Shown here in pieces: positions 34,540-43,673 of a DNA stretch of 64,000 bases (position 1 is its first letter; the number at the start of each line of letters is the position of its first letter). Source of the stretch: Bacillus bingmayongensis (GTDB taxonomy: Bacteria; Bacillota; Bacilli; Bacillales; Bacillaceae_G); contig NZ_AKCS01000005.1 of the NCBI RefSeq assembly GCF_000299035.1, positions 248,001 through 312,000 on the forward strand, given 5' to 3'. The notes beneath the pieces are model-generated. The model was not told the origin of the DNA. It saw only the letters and a program-made list of their open reading frames with translations, and did no database searches. A program made the position numbers and the translations under genes.

Positions 34540-34811
34540 ACCTTTCTTTTAATATATAAACATTCTCCTTTATAAATTTAATTGTGCACAACAATAAATT
34601 TAACTCCGTGCTCTTTCACTCTACAATAAACAGAAGATTCTAAATATCTATTTTCCTTACAAGAAGATTACAAAATTGTCATAAAAGTGAGTATCTATTT
34701 TCAAGTATGTACTTTTATTTTTAGAAATTTTCCGGTTCTGCCAAACTTATAAGAAGGAGTTGTTCACAACTTTGCGAAATATATATTCGGAAAAGTATGT
34801 TTACAATTAAC
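34540..34811. other. Intergenic stretch, nothing recognised
   Basis: AT-rich spacer between the cat terminator and the small ORF; no feature could be supported. Confidence 0.35.
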
Positions 34812-34862
34812 AAAAAAACGGACTCAATGCCCTATATATATAAAGGGGTGAGTCCGTTTTTT
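34812..34862 (-). terminator. Terminator of catA
   Basis: 13-bp stem AAAAACGGACTCA / TGAGTCCGTTTTT plus an inner CCC/GGG stem around an AT loop, with A- and T-runs; 31 bases beyond the stop codon. Confidence 0.88.
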
Positions 34863-34893
34863 CCGGTATTACATATTTAAATAACTTATAATT

Positions 34894-35544
34894 TTATCCA
34901 AGCCACTCATGGAAATTATTAGATAGCTCTTGTAACTCTACTATAAATTTACTTGCATGATATCCATCACAAACAGCATGATGCACTTGTAACGAAATAG
35001 GTAACAATATTTTATCTCCCTGATTAAAATATCTTCCCCCTGTAATGATAGGTAATAAAAAGTTGTCATCATTATTTATATTTAGGTTAAATCCTGTAAA
35101 ACTAGCCCAAGGAATACTAGATATAGGAAAAGAATTTTGGGGTATATTTTCTTTTGTGAATAAACCATGAATATTAGCGTATTGTTTTATATCATCTTGA
35201 TAGTTTTTATAAAAAACACTGAATTCGTTAGAGAACTCAGTCCATATACTCGAAAAAGATTTGTTATCATTATGAAATATTGTATAACTTGGTATCATTT
35301 TATCCCAGTATCCTAAAACACCTTCATCATTAAAACAAGTCCGAAATTCTTTATGGGCATTGACTGTTCTACTGACCATATAAATAAAAGTAGGATATAA
35401 TTTAATTCCTTTATTGTGAAATTGTTCCAATAATTCCGTGATGTCTATATTTGCTGTCATGCTAAATGTACATTTTAGTTTTAAATAATGCTCAAAATAC
35501 TGGTTTCTATTCCAATTTTCTCTATTAATTACATGAAACCTCAT
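34894..35544 (-). CDS. catA: Type A chloramphenicol O-acetyltransferase
   Basis: Inactivates chloramphenicol by acetyl transfer from acetyl-CoA; cytosolic trimer. 216 residues, normal for the class. The active-site motif is QVHHAVCDGYHASKFI (HHxxxDG, catalytic His) near residue 190; other CatA landmarks are YPTFIYMVSRTVNAHKEFRT, GYWDKMIPSYTIFH and SIPWASFTGFNLNI. The ribosome site AGGAGGCTAATAAA is sequestered in a stem-loop preceded by a short leader ORF, so expression is expected to be induced by chloramphenicol through translational attenuation. Single-gene unit with its own terminator; chromosomal context of the window is otherwise host-like. Confidence 0.95.
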   Translation of the reverse strand: MRFHVINRENWNRNQYFEHYLKLKCTFSMTANIDITELLEQFHNKGIKLYPTFIYMVSRTVNAHKEFRTCFNDEGVLGYWDKMIPSYTIFHNDNKSFSSIWTEFSNEFSVFYKNYQDDIKQYANIHGLFTKENIPQNSFPISSIPWASFTGFNLNINNDDNFLLPIITGGRYFNQGDKILLPISLQVHHAVCDGYHASKFIVELQELSNNFHEWLG

Positions 35545-35547
35545 TTT

Positions 35548-35589
35548 ATTAGCCTCCTAAAATTATGTTTTGTATTTTAGAAGGCTAAT
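35548..35589 (-). promoter_or_regulatory. Translational attenuator stem-loop hiding the catA ribosome site
   Basis: Arms ATTAGCCTTCTAAAAT (35589-35574) and ATTTTAGGAGGCTAAT (35563-35548) on the minus strand are complementary at 15 of 16 positions, with a 10-base loop. The second arm contains the catA Shine-Dalgarno sequence AGGAGG; the first overlaps codons 6-9 and the stop of the leader ORF. Confidence 0.85.
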
Positions 35590-35606
35590 TCTCTTGTTTT
35601 CACCAA
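35577..35606 (-). CDS. cat leader peptide (9 aa)
   Basis: TTG-GTG-AAA-ACA-AGA-GAA-TTA-GCC-TTC-TAA, behind GAGGTG six bases upstream: MVKTRELAF (or VKTRELAF from GTG at 35603). The leader of cat-86 begins MVKTD, and there a ribosome stalled by chloramphenicol near codon 6 opens the stem. Here the stem starts at the third base of codon 6 (GAA), so a ribosome paused at the same place would melt it. The match is by sequence and geometry, not experiment. Confidence 0.75.
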   Translation of the reverse strand: MVKTRELAF

Positions 35607-35736
35607 ATCATTCACCTCTTCATAAAGATTTGTTAAAAATAAAATCTGTAAGTATTAGAGCCATAATCTCTATTACCTACTATACGATATACGTTAACCT
35701 TAAACAAAAAATACACTGTTTCAATAAGCATTTTTA

Positions 35737-35985
35737 TCACGAGTTCATATTAAATGTATATACTTTATATTCACCATTATTGGATGAATTTCTTAAAATA
35801 TTTCTGTCTTCTGCTAAAGGGATGGTTACTCTTCCCGTACCACATGCTATATCTAAAATCCATTCATTTTGGATTCCAAGTTTTTTGGACCAAGATAATA
35901 AAAGCGGAAAATCTGACAAACTTGTATTTTCTACATCATATCGTTTCGGATTTTCATATTCTGATAAATTCCACTTCGCTTGCAA
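35737..35985 (-). pseudogene. Truncated SAM-dependent methyltransferase
   Basis: 82 residues that begin like a full methyltransferase (LSEYENPKRYDVENTSLSDF, then EWILDIACGTGRVTIPLAE, motif I with the SAM-binding loop) but after residue 59 change to DRNILRNSSNNGEYKVYTFN and stop. A normal protein of this type is about 240-260 residues. The tail looks like the end of the same family, so an internal deletion is likely. TTG start with AAAGAGG upstream. Confidence 0.7.
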
Positions 35986-36149
35986 ACTAATACCTCTTTT
36001 CTTTTTTCAACTAAAGCTAATATACAGATTATAACAAATAAACAGATATCTTTTCACTTTCTCTAGAATTACTTCCAAATAATTTGGACTAATCTATCCT
36101 TTCACACAGTAAGCTGAAAATGAAGGTTACAATAATGGAGTGTGATGCT

Positions 36150-36887
36150 ATGGAACGGTTATGGCTTCCGATGATCGTTACGCTTTTTTCTTTTGGAGGA
36201 TTACTATTAGGGGGAGCTGTTGGACTTGCAACGCGGCAACTGATTGAAGAGAAAATGCACCGTTTATATGCGCTATGTGGCGGCATATTATTTGGATTAT
36301 TATCGCTAGAAATCATTCCAGAAACTTTTTCAAACTTTGAAATCATCGGTCCTATGCTCGGGATTACCCTTGGTATATTAATTATGAGTTTACTAGATAA
36401 TTATTGCCATCACCCTATGATACATAAAAAAGACCAGCAAGCATGGCAAACTTTTTTATTTCTCTCCTTCGCTATTTTTATTCACAATATGCCGAGTGGG
36501 TTTGCATTAGGGACTGCTTTTACAAACCATAATGAAACGGCAATTCCATTCTTATTTGCGATTGTCATACACCATATTCCAGAAGGATTAGCTTTAATCA
36601 TTCCTTTTCTATTCACGCAGCATAAATATCTCTCATTTTTATTAACAATTCTGCTATTATCAATTATCCTCGGCACTGGTACACTCTTTGGGATTATGAT
36701 GAACGGGAAAGCAATTCACTTACAAGGACTGATAATGGGGAGTGCCATTGGTTCTTTAGGATATGTCACAATGCATGAGATGTTATGGAAAGCTAAGAAA
36801 CACCTTTCTCCTTTTCCCTTCCTTACTTGGGCTATTAGTGGATTTTTACTCATAACTGTTTTTACTCTTTTCGCTGACCATCATTAA
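36150..36887 (+). CDS. ZIP-family metal transporter
   Basis: 245-residue integral membrane protein with eight predicted helices, taking up divalent cations such as Zn2+, Fe2+ or Mn2+. The two metal-site helices are present: HNMPSGFALG and HHIPEGLAL. Helix 7-8 region ends HEMLWKAKKH. ATG at 36150 is chosen for the GGAG site 9 bases upstream; the longer frame to 36120 is less likely. No regulator is adjacent, and no Zur or Fur box was recognised. Confidence 0.88.
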   Translation: MERLWLPMIVTLFSFGGLLLGGAVGLATRQLIEEKMHRLYALCGGILFGLLSLEIIPETFSNFEIIGPMLGITLGILIMSLLDNYCHHPMIHKKDQQAWQTFLFLSFAIFIHNMPSGFALGTAFTNHNETAIPFLFAIVIHHIPEGLALIIPFLFTQHKYLSFLLTILLLSIILGTGTLFGIMMNGKAIHLQGLIMGSAIGSLGYVTMHEMLWKAKKHLSPFPFLTWAISGFLLITVFTLFADHH

Positions 36888-36965
36888 AAAAAGGACTCAT
36901 ATTTTGTATATTTTACCTATTTATCCAAAATATAATAGTATCTCAATGCACAAGGAGGATCTATT

Positions 36966-38666
36966 ATGTTTCGTAAAACAGCGGGTGAAGCACTTGTTGA
37001 TTTGCTTATCGAATGGGGCGTTGACCACATTTATGGTATGCCTGGGGATTCAATCAATTCAATTATTGAACCGCTTCGAAAAAAACAGGACAAAATTAAA
37101 TTCATTCAAGTTCGTCATGAAGAAGCAGGTGCTTTGGCGGCCGCTTCCTATGCAAAATTAACTGGTAAACTCGGCGTTTGTATGGCGATTGCTGGACCTG
37201 GGGCGATTCATTTATTAAATGGATTATATGACGCGAAACTAGACCAAGCACCGGTACTCGCAATTACAGGGCAAGTTGAATCAGATTTACTTGGAACTGG
37301 GTTTTTCCAAGAAGTAAACTTAGAAAGAATGTTTGATGATGTGGCTGTTTATAATCAACGAATTATGTCAGCTGAACAACTCCCTGCAGTTGTAAACCAA
37401 GCGATTCGTATGGCATATACAAAGAAAGGTGTATCTGTTCTTACCATACCAGATGATGTTCCGAAGTTTGAGGTGGAAGCTGGTGCACGTATAACAAGTT
37501 CTTCTTTTACATTGCCTGAACTTTTTCCGCAAGAAGAGGATCTAAAATTGGCAAAACTAGCACTAAATGAAGCGAAAAAACCTGTTATTTTAGCCGGAAA
37601 AGGAGCAAAATATGCGAAGGAATCTTTACTTGCATTTGCAGAACATATTGGTGCCCCAATCGTTTTAACACTTCCAGCAAAAGGGATTATTCCTGATGAA
37701 CATCCTCTTTGTATAGGTGGATTAGGATTAATTGGGACAAAACCGTCTTACGAAGCAATGAAGAATGCGGATACATTAATTATGGTTGGTACTTCTTATC
37801 CTTTTACTGGCTTTTTACCTGAAAAAGCCAAAACGCTTCACATTGATACGGACCCTGCGCAAATTGGGAAACGTTATGCGACAGATATTGGATTAGCTGG
37901 TGATGCAGATAAAACATTGAAATGGTTTTTAGAAAATGTAGAGAAGCATACGGATCATTCATTCCTAGAACATCATCAAGAACTGATGAAAAAATGGGAA
38001 GAGAAATTGCATAACCAAGAAGAAGATTCTTCTACTCCAATTAAACCACAAAGAGTGATGCACGCTTTGCAACGTGTCGCTCATGATGATGCAATTTTAT
38101 CAGTAGATGTTGGGAATGTCACAGTATGGGCTGCCCGCCATTTTCGGATGACGAATCAACAATTCATCATCTCTAGTTGGCTCGCAACACTTGGATGTGG
38201 CCTTCCTGGAGCAATTGCTGGGCAACTTACTTATCCAGATAAACAAGTCTTTGCAATTTGCGGTGATGGTGGATTTGGAATGACGATGAATGATTTTGTC
38301 ACCGCCGTTAAGTATAAACTACCAATTATCGTTGTTGTATTAAATAACCATAAAATCGCTATGATTAAATTCGAACAAGAAGTAATGGGAAATGTTGAAT
38401 TTGGTACAGACTTAACAAACCCTAATTTTGCAAAATATGCAGAAATATGCGGCGGAGTTGGTTACCGTGTTGAACATATCGGTGAATTGCTTCCTGCTTT
38501 TGAAAGTGCTGTTAAGCAAGATAAACCATGCATTATTGATGTAGTAGTAGATGTAAATGAAGCACCCATGCCTGCTAAAATTACATTTGGGCAAGCAGCA
38601 GGCTATACGAAACATATGTTAAAAGAGTTATTTGAAGAAGGAAAAATTGATTTACCACCTTTGTAA
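36966..38666 (+). CDS. Thiamine-diphosphate-dependent pyruvate oxidase (YdaP/PoxB-like)
   Basis: 566-residue TPP enzyme with the three-domain layout: PYR domain (about 1-170, with YGMPGDSINSIIEPLRKKQD and the catalytic Glu in VRHEEAGALAAASYAKLTG), FAD/middle domain (~190-330) and PP domain (~360-540, TPP motif AICGDGGFGMTMNDF). Converts pyruvate to acetyl phosphate or acetate with CO2 release. In B. subtilis the homologue ydaP belongs to the general stress regulon; no clear sigma-B promoter was recognised here, only a TATAAT about 30 bases before the gene. AAGGAGGATCTATT precedes ATG. Confidence 0.92.
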   Translation: MFRKTAGEALVDLLIEWGVDHIYGMPGDSINSIIEPLRKKQDKIKFIQVRHEEAGALAAASYAKLTGKLGVCMAIAGPGAIHLLNGLYDAKLDQAPVLAITGQVESDLLGTGFFQEVNLERMFDDVAVYNQRIMSAEQLPAVVNQAIRMAYTKKGVSVLTIPDDVPKFEVEAGARITSSSFTLPELFPQEEDLKLAKLALNEAKKPVILAGKGAKYAKESLLAFAEHIGAPIVLTLPAKGIIPDEHPLCIGGLGLIGTKPSYEAMKNADTLIMVGTSYPFTGFLPEKAKTLHIDTDPAQIGKRYATDIGLAGDADKTLKWFLENVEKHTDHSFLEHHQELMKKWEEKLHNQEEDSSTPIKPQRVMHALQRVAHDDAILSVDVGNVTVWAARHFRMTNQQFIISSWLATLGCGLPGAIAGQLTYPDKQVFAICGDGGFGMTMNDFVTAVKYKLPIIVVVLNNHKIAMIKFEQEVMGNVEFGTDLTNPNFAKYAEICGGVGYRVEHIGELLPAFESAVKQDKPCIIDVVVDVNEAPMPAKITFGQAAGYTKHMLKELFEEGKIDLPPL

Positions 38667-38671
38667 AATCG

Positions 38672-38714
38672 AAAAAAGATAGATGAAAACAGATTGTTCT
38701 CATCTATCTTTTTT
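38672..38714. terminator. Terminator of pyruvate oxidase
   Basis: 15-bp stem AAAAAAGATAGATGA / TCATCTATCTTTTTT with a 13-base loop; it also overlaps the end of the permease gene on the other strand. Confidence 0.85.
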
Positions 38715-39714
38715 ATTTTGATACTTCTTGATGGAAAGAAAAATCTTCTCTTTCACTTTTCACCTGTTTCTCGACTTTCTCTTCTTTCTTTCCTACTTTC
38801 CTTCTTCTCAGATTTCCTATTCCAATCGACCCTTGCAGACTATTACTAATAAGATTTCCTGCCAAAATAGTCAAGCTATAGAAAAACATCGGTATAAGAA
38901 CGATCCAAGTATGTGTGGTCAAATGGCGGAAATTTTGTCCAATTAATCCTGTCCATTCCTTCGTCACACTATCTGCTTCACCGCTAAATAATATAGTTCC
39001 TCCAAAGAATAACTGGAGTAAGCCAAGATGCATAAGTAACAGCAACATGCTAACAAATTGCTGGGCAACAAGTAAGAAAAAAGATGGTACAAGATGAGGC
39101 CAAACATGGCGACATAATCGATGCCACTTACTGCCTCCAAGAACAGTTGCTGCCATCATAAACTCTTCTCTTTTTACACGCTGTACCTCTTGCGCTGTAT
39201 ACAGCATAACAGTCGGCACAGCCAAACATGTGAGAATACTAATTTGAAACAGAACTCGCATTGCGAAAGGAACTGGAAGCGTACCATTTTCAAAGAATAA
39301 AACTTCTCTTAACATAAAATACGAAATCATAATCATGGGAACAATACTAAATGGATCAAAAAATGCAGAAATAGCTGGAAAAGAACGTTTACTATACATA
39401 CCAAGAAGTAAACCTAGCCCTCCTCCAATGATAACCCGCAAAATCGCAACAATTAAACTCGCACCAATTGTCCATTTTGCCCCTTCTATTATTAATTGAA
39501 ATAAATCTCTTCCTTTACTGTCACTTCCAAACCAAAACTGAGATGATGGAGGAAAAGGAGCTGCTTCTACTTGTCCTTTTTCGTTATACAACATCGTTAC
39601 TTCCCGAATTTCCCCATCAAAAAATAGAGTATTTCCGATACTGACAAGCAAAAGTCCGCTTAAAAAAAACAAACCAATCCAAAATCGCATGTCATGTTTT
39701 AATGTTTGCCACAT
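38713..39714 (-). CDS. Opp/Dpp-type ABC transporter permease (OppC-like)
   Basis: 333-residue membrane protein with six predicted helices and the N-terminal periplasmic segment (FPPSSQFWFGSDSKGRDLFQ) typical of DppC/OppC. The EAA loop is AATVLGGSKWHRLCRHVWPH. The C-terminus is unusually charged (RRRKVGKKEEKVEKQVKSER). It follows an OppB-like gene with a one-base gap, but no substrate-binding protein or ATPase is adjacent. ATG at 39714 lies behind AAGGAG; an in-frame GTG three codons upstream touches the ribosome site. Confidence 0.83.
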   Translation of the reverse strand: MWQTLKHDMRFWIGLFFLSGLLLVSIGNTLFFDGEIREVTMLYNEKGQVEAAPFPPSSQFWFGSDSKGRDLFQLIIEGAKWTIGASLIVAILRVIIGGGLGLLLGMYSKRSFPAISAFFDPFSIVPMIMISYFMLREVLFFENGTLPVPFAMRVLFQISILTCLAVPTVMLYTAQEVQRVKREEFMMAATVLGGSKWHRLCRHVWPHLVPSFFLLVAQQFVSMLLLLMHLGLLQLFFGGTILFSGEADSVTKEWTGLIGQNFRHLTTHTWIVLIPMFFYSLTILAGNLISNSLQGSIGIGNLRRRKVGKKEEKVEKQVKSEREDFSFHQEVSK

Positions 39715-39715
39715 A

Positions 39716-40582
39716 TTACACACGCTCCTTTATCACATTTTGCATGAGCGTATGTAACAAGCGAAATAAGAAGAAAATCGGAACATATAATAGAACTAAG
39801 CAGACAGTAAACACTTCTATTTTCGAATTTTCTTTTACGAATACAAACATGCCATATGTATTAAAGAGCCATTCAATGATATAAAGATTGGATAACATGA
39901 ATAAAATATTCGTTTTCGCATAGTAAACCGTAGTAAGTAACACGTTTCTTGAAATATGATGCGTTAATATATGTTGTAAACTTAACCCTTTACTTTTTGC
40001 AAATATACTATAATCTTTTTCTAGCTCTTCTCTAAAACGGAGTAATAATAGTTTAATAAATAATAACGTTGTCGGTAATGTGAGGCATAAAATCGGTAAA
40101 AGGCGAACCCTTTCTCCCGCAAGCCCTGCAAACTTCACTGGCATCCATCCTGTTTTTTGAAACACAATCACTACCAAAAGTTGTGATAATAAAATAAGTA
40201 GAATATCCGGAATACTTTCAAGTGTAAGAAAAACCCCATTCCATACACGTTGCCTCATATGAGAACGCTGCAGTACCCATACAACAAGCACATACGCTAT
40301 GAATAACGACAGTAGAAAAGACGAAACAAACACTAGCATAGTTTCCAAGTAATGTATCCAAATTTGCGGAAATAGAGTTCGAGAGTCCCGAAACCCATAC
40401 ATAATTTCCCCTGGATGAAGTAATTTCTCACCAAGGTATAAAATCGTTTTTCCATATCCAATAGGATCCATTTGTAATCCTTTAAATAAACGGGGGAGTG
40501 CCCCTAAACAAAGAATACATCCCAGTGCAGCTAATAATTGTAAAAAAGTAATCCACCACCACTTTCCAACTCGAAACAACAT
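39716..40582 (-). CDS. Opp/Dpp-type ABC transporter permease (OppB-like)
   Basis: 288-residue partner of the next gene with about six helices. The EAA-like loop reads YSIFAKSKGLSLQHILTHHI. The usual DppB N-terminal motifs are only partly kept (the protein starts FRVGKWWWITFLQLLAALGC). AGGAGGAGAAATTTC precedes ATG. Likely forms a heterodimeric channel; the missing ATPase and binding protein must come from another locus or the pair may have a different role. Confidence 0.8.
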   Translation of the reverse strand: MLFRVGKWWWITFLQLLAALGCILCLGALPRLFKGLQMDPIGYGKTILYLGEKLLHPGEIMYGFRDSRTLFPQIWIHYLETMLVFVSSFLLSLFIAYVLVVWVLQRSHMRQRVWNGVFLTLESIPDILLILLSQLLVVIVFQKTGWMPVKFAGLAGERVRLLPILCLTLPTTLLFIKLLLLRFREELEKDYSIFAKSKGLSLQHILTHHISRNVLLTTVYYAKTNILFMLSNLYIIEWLFNTYGMFVFVKENSKIEVFTVCLVLLYVPIFFLFRLLHTLMQNVIKERV

Positions 40583-40692
40583 GAAATTTCTCCTCCTTTA
40601 ACCCTTAATTTATTTTTACAAAATATTAAAAAAATGTAAAATGTATTTTGTGAATTTAAAAGGAAGTTTGTCAAAATATTTTTCGCCAAAAT

Positions 40693-40733
40693 AAATAATA
40701 GGTGAACGTGAAATACACGTTCACCTATTATTT
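40693..40733 (-). terminator. Terminator of the Bce-type transporter operon
   Basis: 18-bp perfect stem AAATAATAGGTGAACGTG / CACGTTCACCTATTATTT with a 5-base loop, 43 bases beyond the stop codon at 40776. Confidence 0.85.
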
Positions 40734-40775
40734 AAGCTTAGAATTAAATACTATTTTTCTTTAAAGTAATAACAT

Positions 40776-42656
40776 CTACTTTATCATTTGTTCCTTTGGC
40801 ATAACCATACTCTTATACAATTGAACCGTAATCCAGTAATATAAAACATAAATAATAAGAAAGATTCCAATTGGCATCCACACTTTTACAAACGGATCCA
40901 CTAAAAAGAGACGGAACAAGTTAAGTCCTACTAAAATGTGAGAAATACCAATGATAGCTGGAAAAATAAACAGATATGAAATCTCCTTATAAATACTACG
41001 TGACAACATACTACGGCGCACTCCAATTTTCCGAAGCATTTCATAACGGCGTATATCACGAGAAGCTCCTGTTAAGATTTTAAACATGAGAGAGCTTGCC
41101 ATCATTGCTAAGAATGCAATTCCAAGGAAGAATCCCATGAACATCGTACCGCTCATAAAACTATTCATAAATTGGTAAGTTGTCATTTTTGTATATAATT
41201 CTATTTTTCCACCTATTGCTTTTTCTACTAGCTCTTTTTGTCGCTGATCAATTTCTATTAACAAAGGTTTATACTTTTGTAAATCGTCTACTTGTATGAG
41301 CGTAACACTATGCTCTGTTCCTTGAACTTTTTTATAATGCTCCTCATCTGCAATTCGAACAGGTTTCCCGTTGAATTGATTGTGTGTCACTTGGACTTCT
41401 CTTATAATTGCGTCACTCCAATCAGTTGGCACATGTGGAAGTTTACTTGCTGCCTCAGGTGCTTCCATAGATGTGTATAGAGGTTCAGTTAAAGGTTCTT
41501 TTATGCGTTTACGCACAGGCGCTTTTACATTCTTTGTATCTTGATGATCAGAAATGAGCGGCGGTTTTGCAGTTAAATCTTCTCGTAAATAATAGACTGC
41601 TTCTCCATCCACTTTATACTTATAAGTTCGTTGCTCTACAATCTTCATTTGCTTTAATGCGGCTGCATCTTTTTCATTCGGATCATGAATTGTCGCATCA
41701 TAGACTCGAGAAAAATCCGTCATAATGCCGACATTTTTTTGAAAGGCCATTCCTGCTGTCATCGCTCCTGCACCAAGTGCAATTAGCATCGCGACAGTCC
41801 CAAGCACCCGTGATAAACTATTGATTCGAAAACGAAGCTGAGCATATGTAAAACTATTTAAACCTGTTTCATTTCGTTTTTTGTTACTTTTTAACCGCGT
41901 CACAAACAACGGTAACAATGAACTAAAAATAAAATATGTCCCTATCGTTGTAGCACCCGTTGCTAGTATAAAACCTATTTCACGTAACTTATCTATATGA
42001 AGGATAGAATAATACCCTGTTCCTAACAGTAACACTCCCATTACAGTAAAAATGATAACACGGCGTCTACTCTTTTCTATTGCATCTTGTGTTTCATCTT
42101 CACGAAGTAACTCAAGTTCAGTTTTACGTAATAAACGTATACTATTGATAAATCCAGTAATTATAAATAAGATCAAGAAGAATCCACATGTAACAAGAAC
42201 TGCAGGTATATAAAATGGCGCATAGCCTTTCGCTGAAATTTCTAAACCATTCATTAAAAAATTCCCTGCTGCACTTGCTAGTAATATTCCTACAATAATT
42301 CCAATGATAATGCTAACAATCCCCATACCGAATGTTTCTATAAATAATAGCTGTGCGACTTTTTTCTTCTTCGCTCCGAGCATCATATACATACCAAGCT
42401 CTTTCCTGCGCAATGTGAGTAAAAAAGAATTAGCATATACGATATAAAAGACTGTAATGAAGGAAAGTAAGACAGCACCAACCCAAAATACAAGTCGAAT
42501 ACTATTAATCATACTATTATCTTTTGTAAATTGACTGTTGATTGCCATCGTTTGGAACATATAGAAGATACTTATACTAATAACGAGACCAACAAGTAAA
42601 ACAAGATAATCCTTTAACATCTTTTTCATACTATGACGTGATAATTTCAATAACAT
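40776..42656 (-). CDS. Bce-type ABC transporter permease (FtsX/MacB-like)
   Basis: 626-residue permease with ten predicted helices and the large extracellular domain (~210 residues, about 315-525) between helices 7 and 8 that defines BceB/VraG-type antimicrobial peptide transporters. Starts KLSRHSMKKMLKDYLVLLVG; contains two FtsX-like repeats (SFLLTLRRKELGMYMMLGAK and SRDIRRYEMLRKIGVRRSML). Such systems sense and detoxify bacitracin, nisin or related peptides. Usually a BceRS-like two-component system is adjacent; none is present within this operon. Confidence 0.88.
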   Translation of the reverse strand: MLLKLSRHSMKKMLKDYLVLLVGLVISISIFYMFQTMAINSQFTKDNSMINSIRLVFWVGAVLLSFITVFYIVYANSFLLTLRRKELGMYMMLGAKKKKVAQLLFIETFGMGIVSIIIGIIVGILLASAAGNFLMNGLEISAKGYAPFYIPAVLVTCGFFLILFIITGFINSIRLLRKTELELLREDETQDAIEKSRRRVIIFTVMGVLLLGTGYYSILHIDKLREIGFILATGATTIGTYFIFSSLLPLFVTRLKSNKKRNETGLNSFTYAQLRFRINSLSRVLGTVAMLIALGAGAMTAGMAFQKNVGIMTDFSRVYDATIHDPNEKDAAALKQMKIVEQRTYKYKVDGEAVYYLREDLTAKPPLISDHQDTKNVKAPVRKRIKEPLTEPLYTSMEAPEAASKLPHVPTDWSDAIIREVQVTHNQFNGKPVRIADEEHYKKVQGTEHSVTLIQVDDLQKYKPLLIEIDQRQKELVEKAIGGKIELYTKMTTYQFMNSFMSGTMFMGFFLGIAFLAMMASSLMFKILTGASRDIRRYEMLRKIGVRRSMLSRSIYKEISYLFIFPAIIGISHILVGLNLFRLFLVDPFVKVWMPIGIFLIIYVLYYWITVQLYKSMVMPKEQMIK

Positions 42657-42667
42657 GCTCTCGCCCC

Positions 42668-43435
42668 CTACTTGGATTCAGCCGCTGAGCCCATATGAGC
42701 AAGCACACCTAAAATATCTTGATAAAAATCCTCACGTGTTTCTCGGCGTTTCAATTCTTTATAGAGTAGTCCATCTTGAATAAATAGAATCCGCTGACAA
42801 TAACTCGCACTAAATGCATCATGCGTCACCATTAATATACTTACTCCATGATTTTCATGTAAATCTTGCATCGCTTCTAATAAACTCTTCGCATTTTTAC
42901 TATCAAGTGCACCTGTTGGTTCATCCGCTAATACAATAGCAGGATTATGTACTAAAGCCCGCGCCGCAGCTGTTCTCTGTTTTTGTCCACCAGAAATAAC
43001 TGATGGGTACTTCGTTAAAATCTCCATAATCCCCAGTTTCTGTGCAACCTCATTTACTTTCCCACTTATCTCACTTGAAGGCACTCCTTGTAATGAAAGT
43101 GGCAATGCAATATTTTCATAAATCGAGAGGTTTTCAAGCAAATTAAAATCTTGGAAAATGAACCCCAGTTTTTGAGAACGGAAATCTGATAATGCGTTCC
43201 CCTTCATGGAAGTGATATCTGTGCCTGCTATTGTCACACTTCCTCCTGTTGCATGATCAAGTGTACTAATTACATTAAGTAGTGTCGTTTTCCCTGATCC
43301 AGAAGGTCCCATAATCCCAACGAATTCCCCTTTTTGTATCGTAAGCGATACCCCTCTTAATGCTTTTGACTGACTTTCATTTCTTTTACCATATGTTTTC
43401 TCCACACTTTTTACTGTCACTACATTTGTTGCCAT
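42668..43435 (-). CDS. Bce-type ABC transporter ATP-binding protein
   Basis: 255-residue MacB/LolD-type ATPase paired with the permease 11 bases downstream. Walker A GPSGSGKTTLLN, Q-loop FIFQDFNLL, signature VISGGQKQRTAAARAL, Walker B IVLADEPTGALD, switch His VTHDAFSA. ATG at 43435 follows GGAGTGATAGAA; the longer frame uses GTG with the ribosome site inside it. Confidence 0.92.
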   Translation of the reverse strand: MATNVVTVKSVEKTYGKRNESQSKALRGVSLTIQKGEFVGIMGPSGSGKTTLLNVISTLDHATGGSVTIAGTDITSMKGNALSDFRSQKLGFIFQDFNLLENLSIYENIALPLSLQGVPSSEISGKVNEVAQKLGIMEILTKYPSVISGGQKQRTAAARALVHNPAIVLADEPTGALDSKNAKSLLEAMQDLHENHGVSILMVTHDAFSASYCQRILFIQDGLLYKELKRRETREDFYQDILGVLAHMGSAAESK

Positions 43436-43673
43436 TTCTATCACTCCATCCCCATTTGTATATCATTACTTTGCCATACGTTTCTTAGGTTTCCACTACA
43501 TAAATTCTTAATATCCCTTAAATTTCTGACTTCCTTTCTTAATATTCTCACTTTTATTTACAATCTGCCCGCGATTTATCTTACATTCACCTTACATTTT
43601 TATAAGGTACAAAAATAACAAAATGAAATCCCACCACCTCCCCTTCGCTTAGAGACGGTTGCTTCTAAATATA
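43436..43673. other. Intergenic stretch upstream of the Bce-type operon
   Basis: AT-rich; a BceR-type operator would be expected here, but no clear inverted repeat was recognised. Confidence 0.35.

Noticed and set aside
36904-37161. Plus-strand ORF ahead of and inside the pyruvate oxidase gene
   Set aside because: Out of frame with the strongly conserved TPP enzyme and without a ribosome site.
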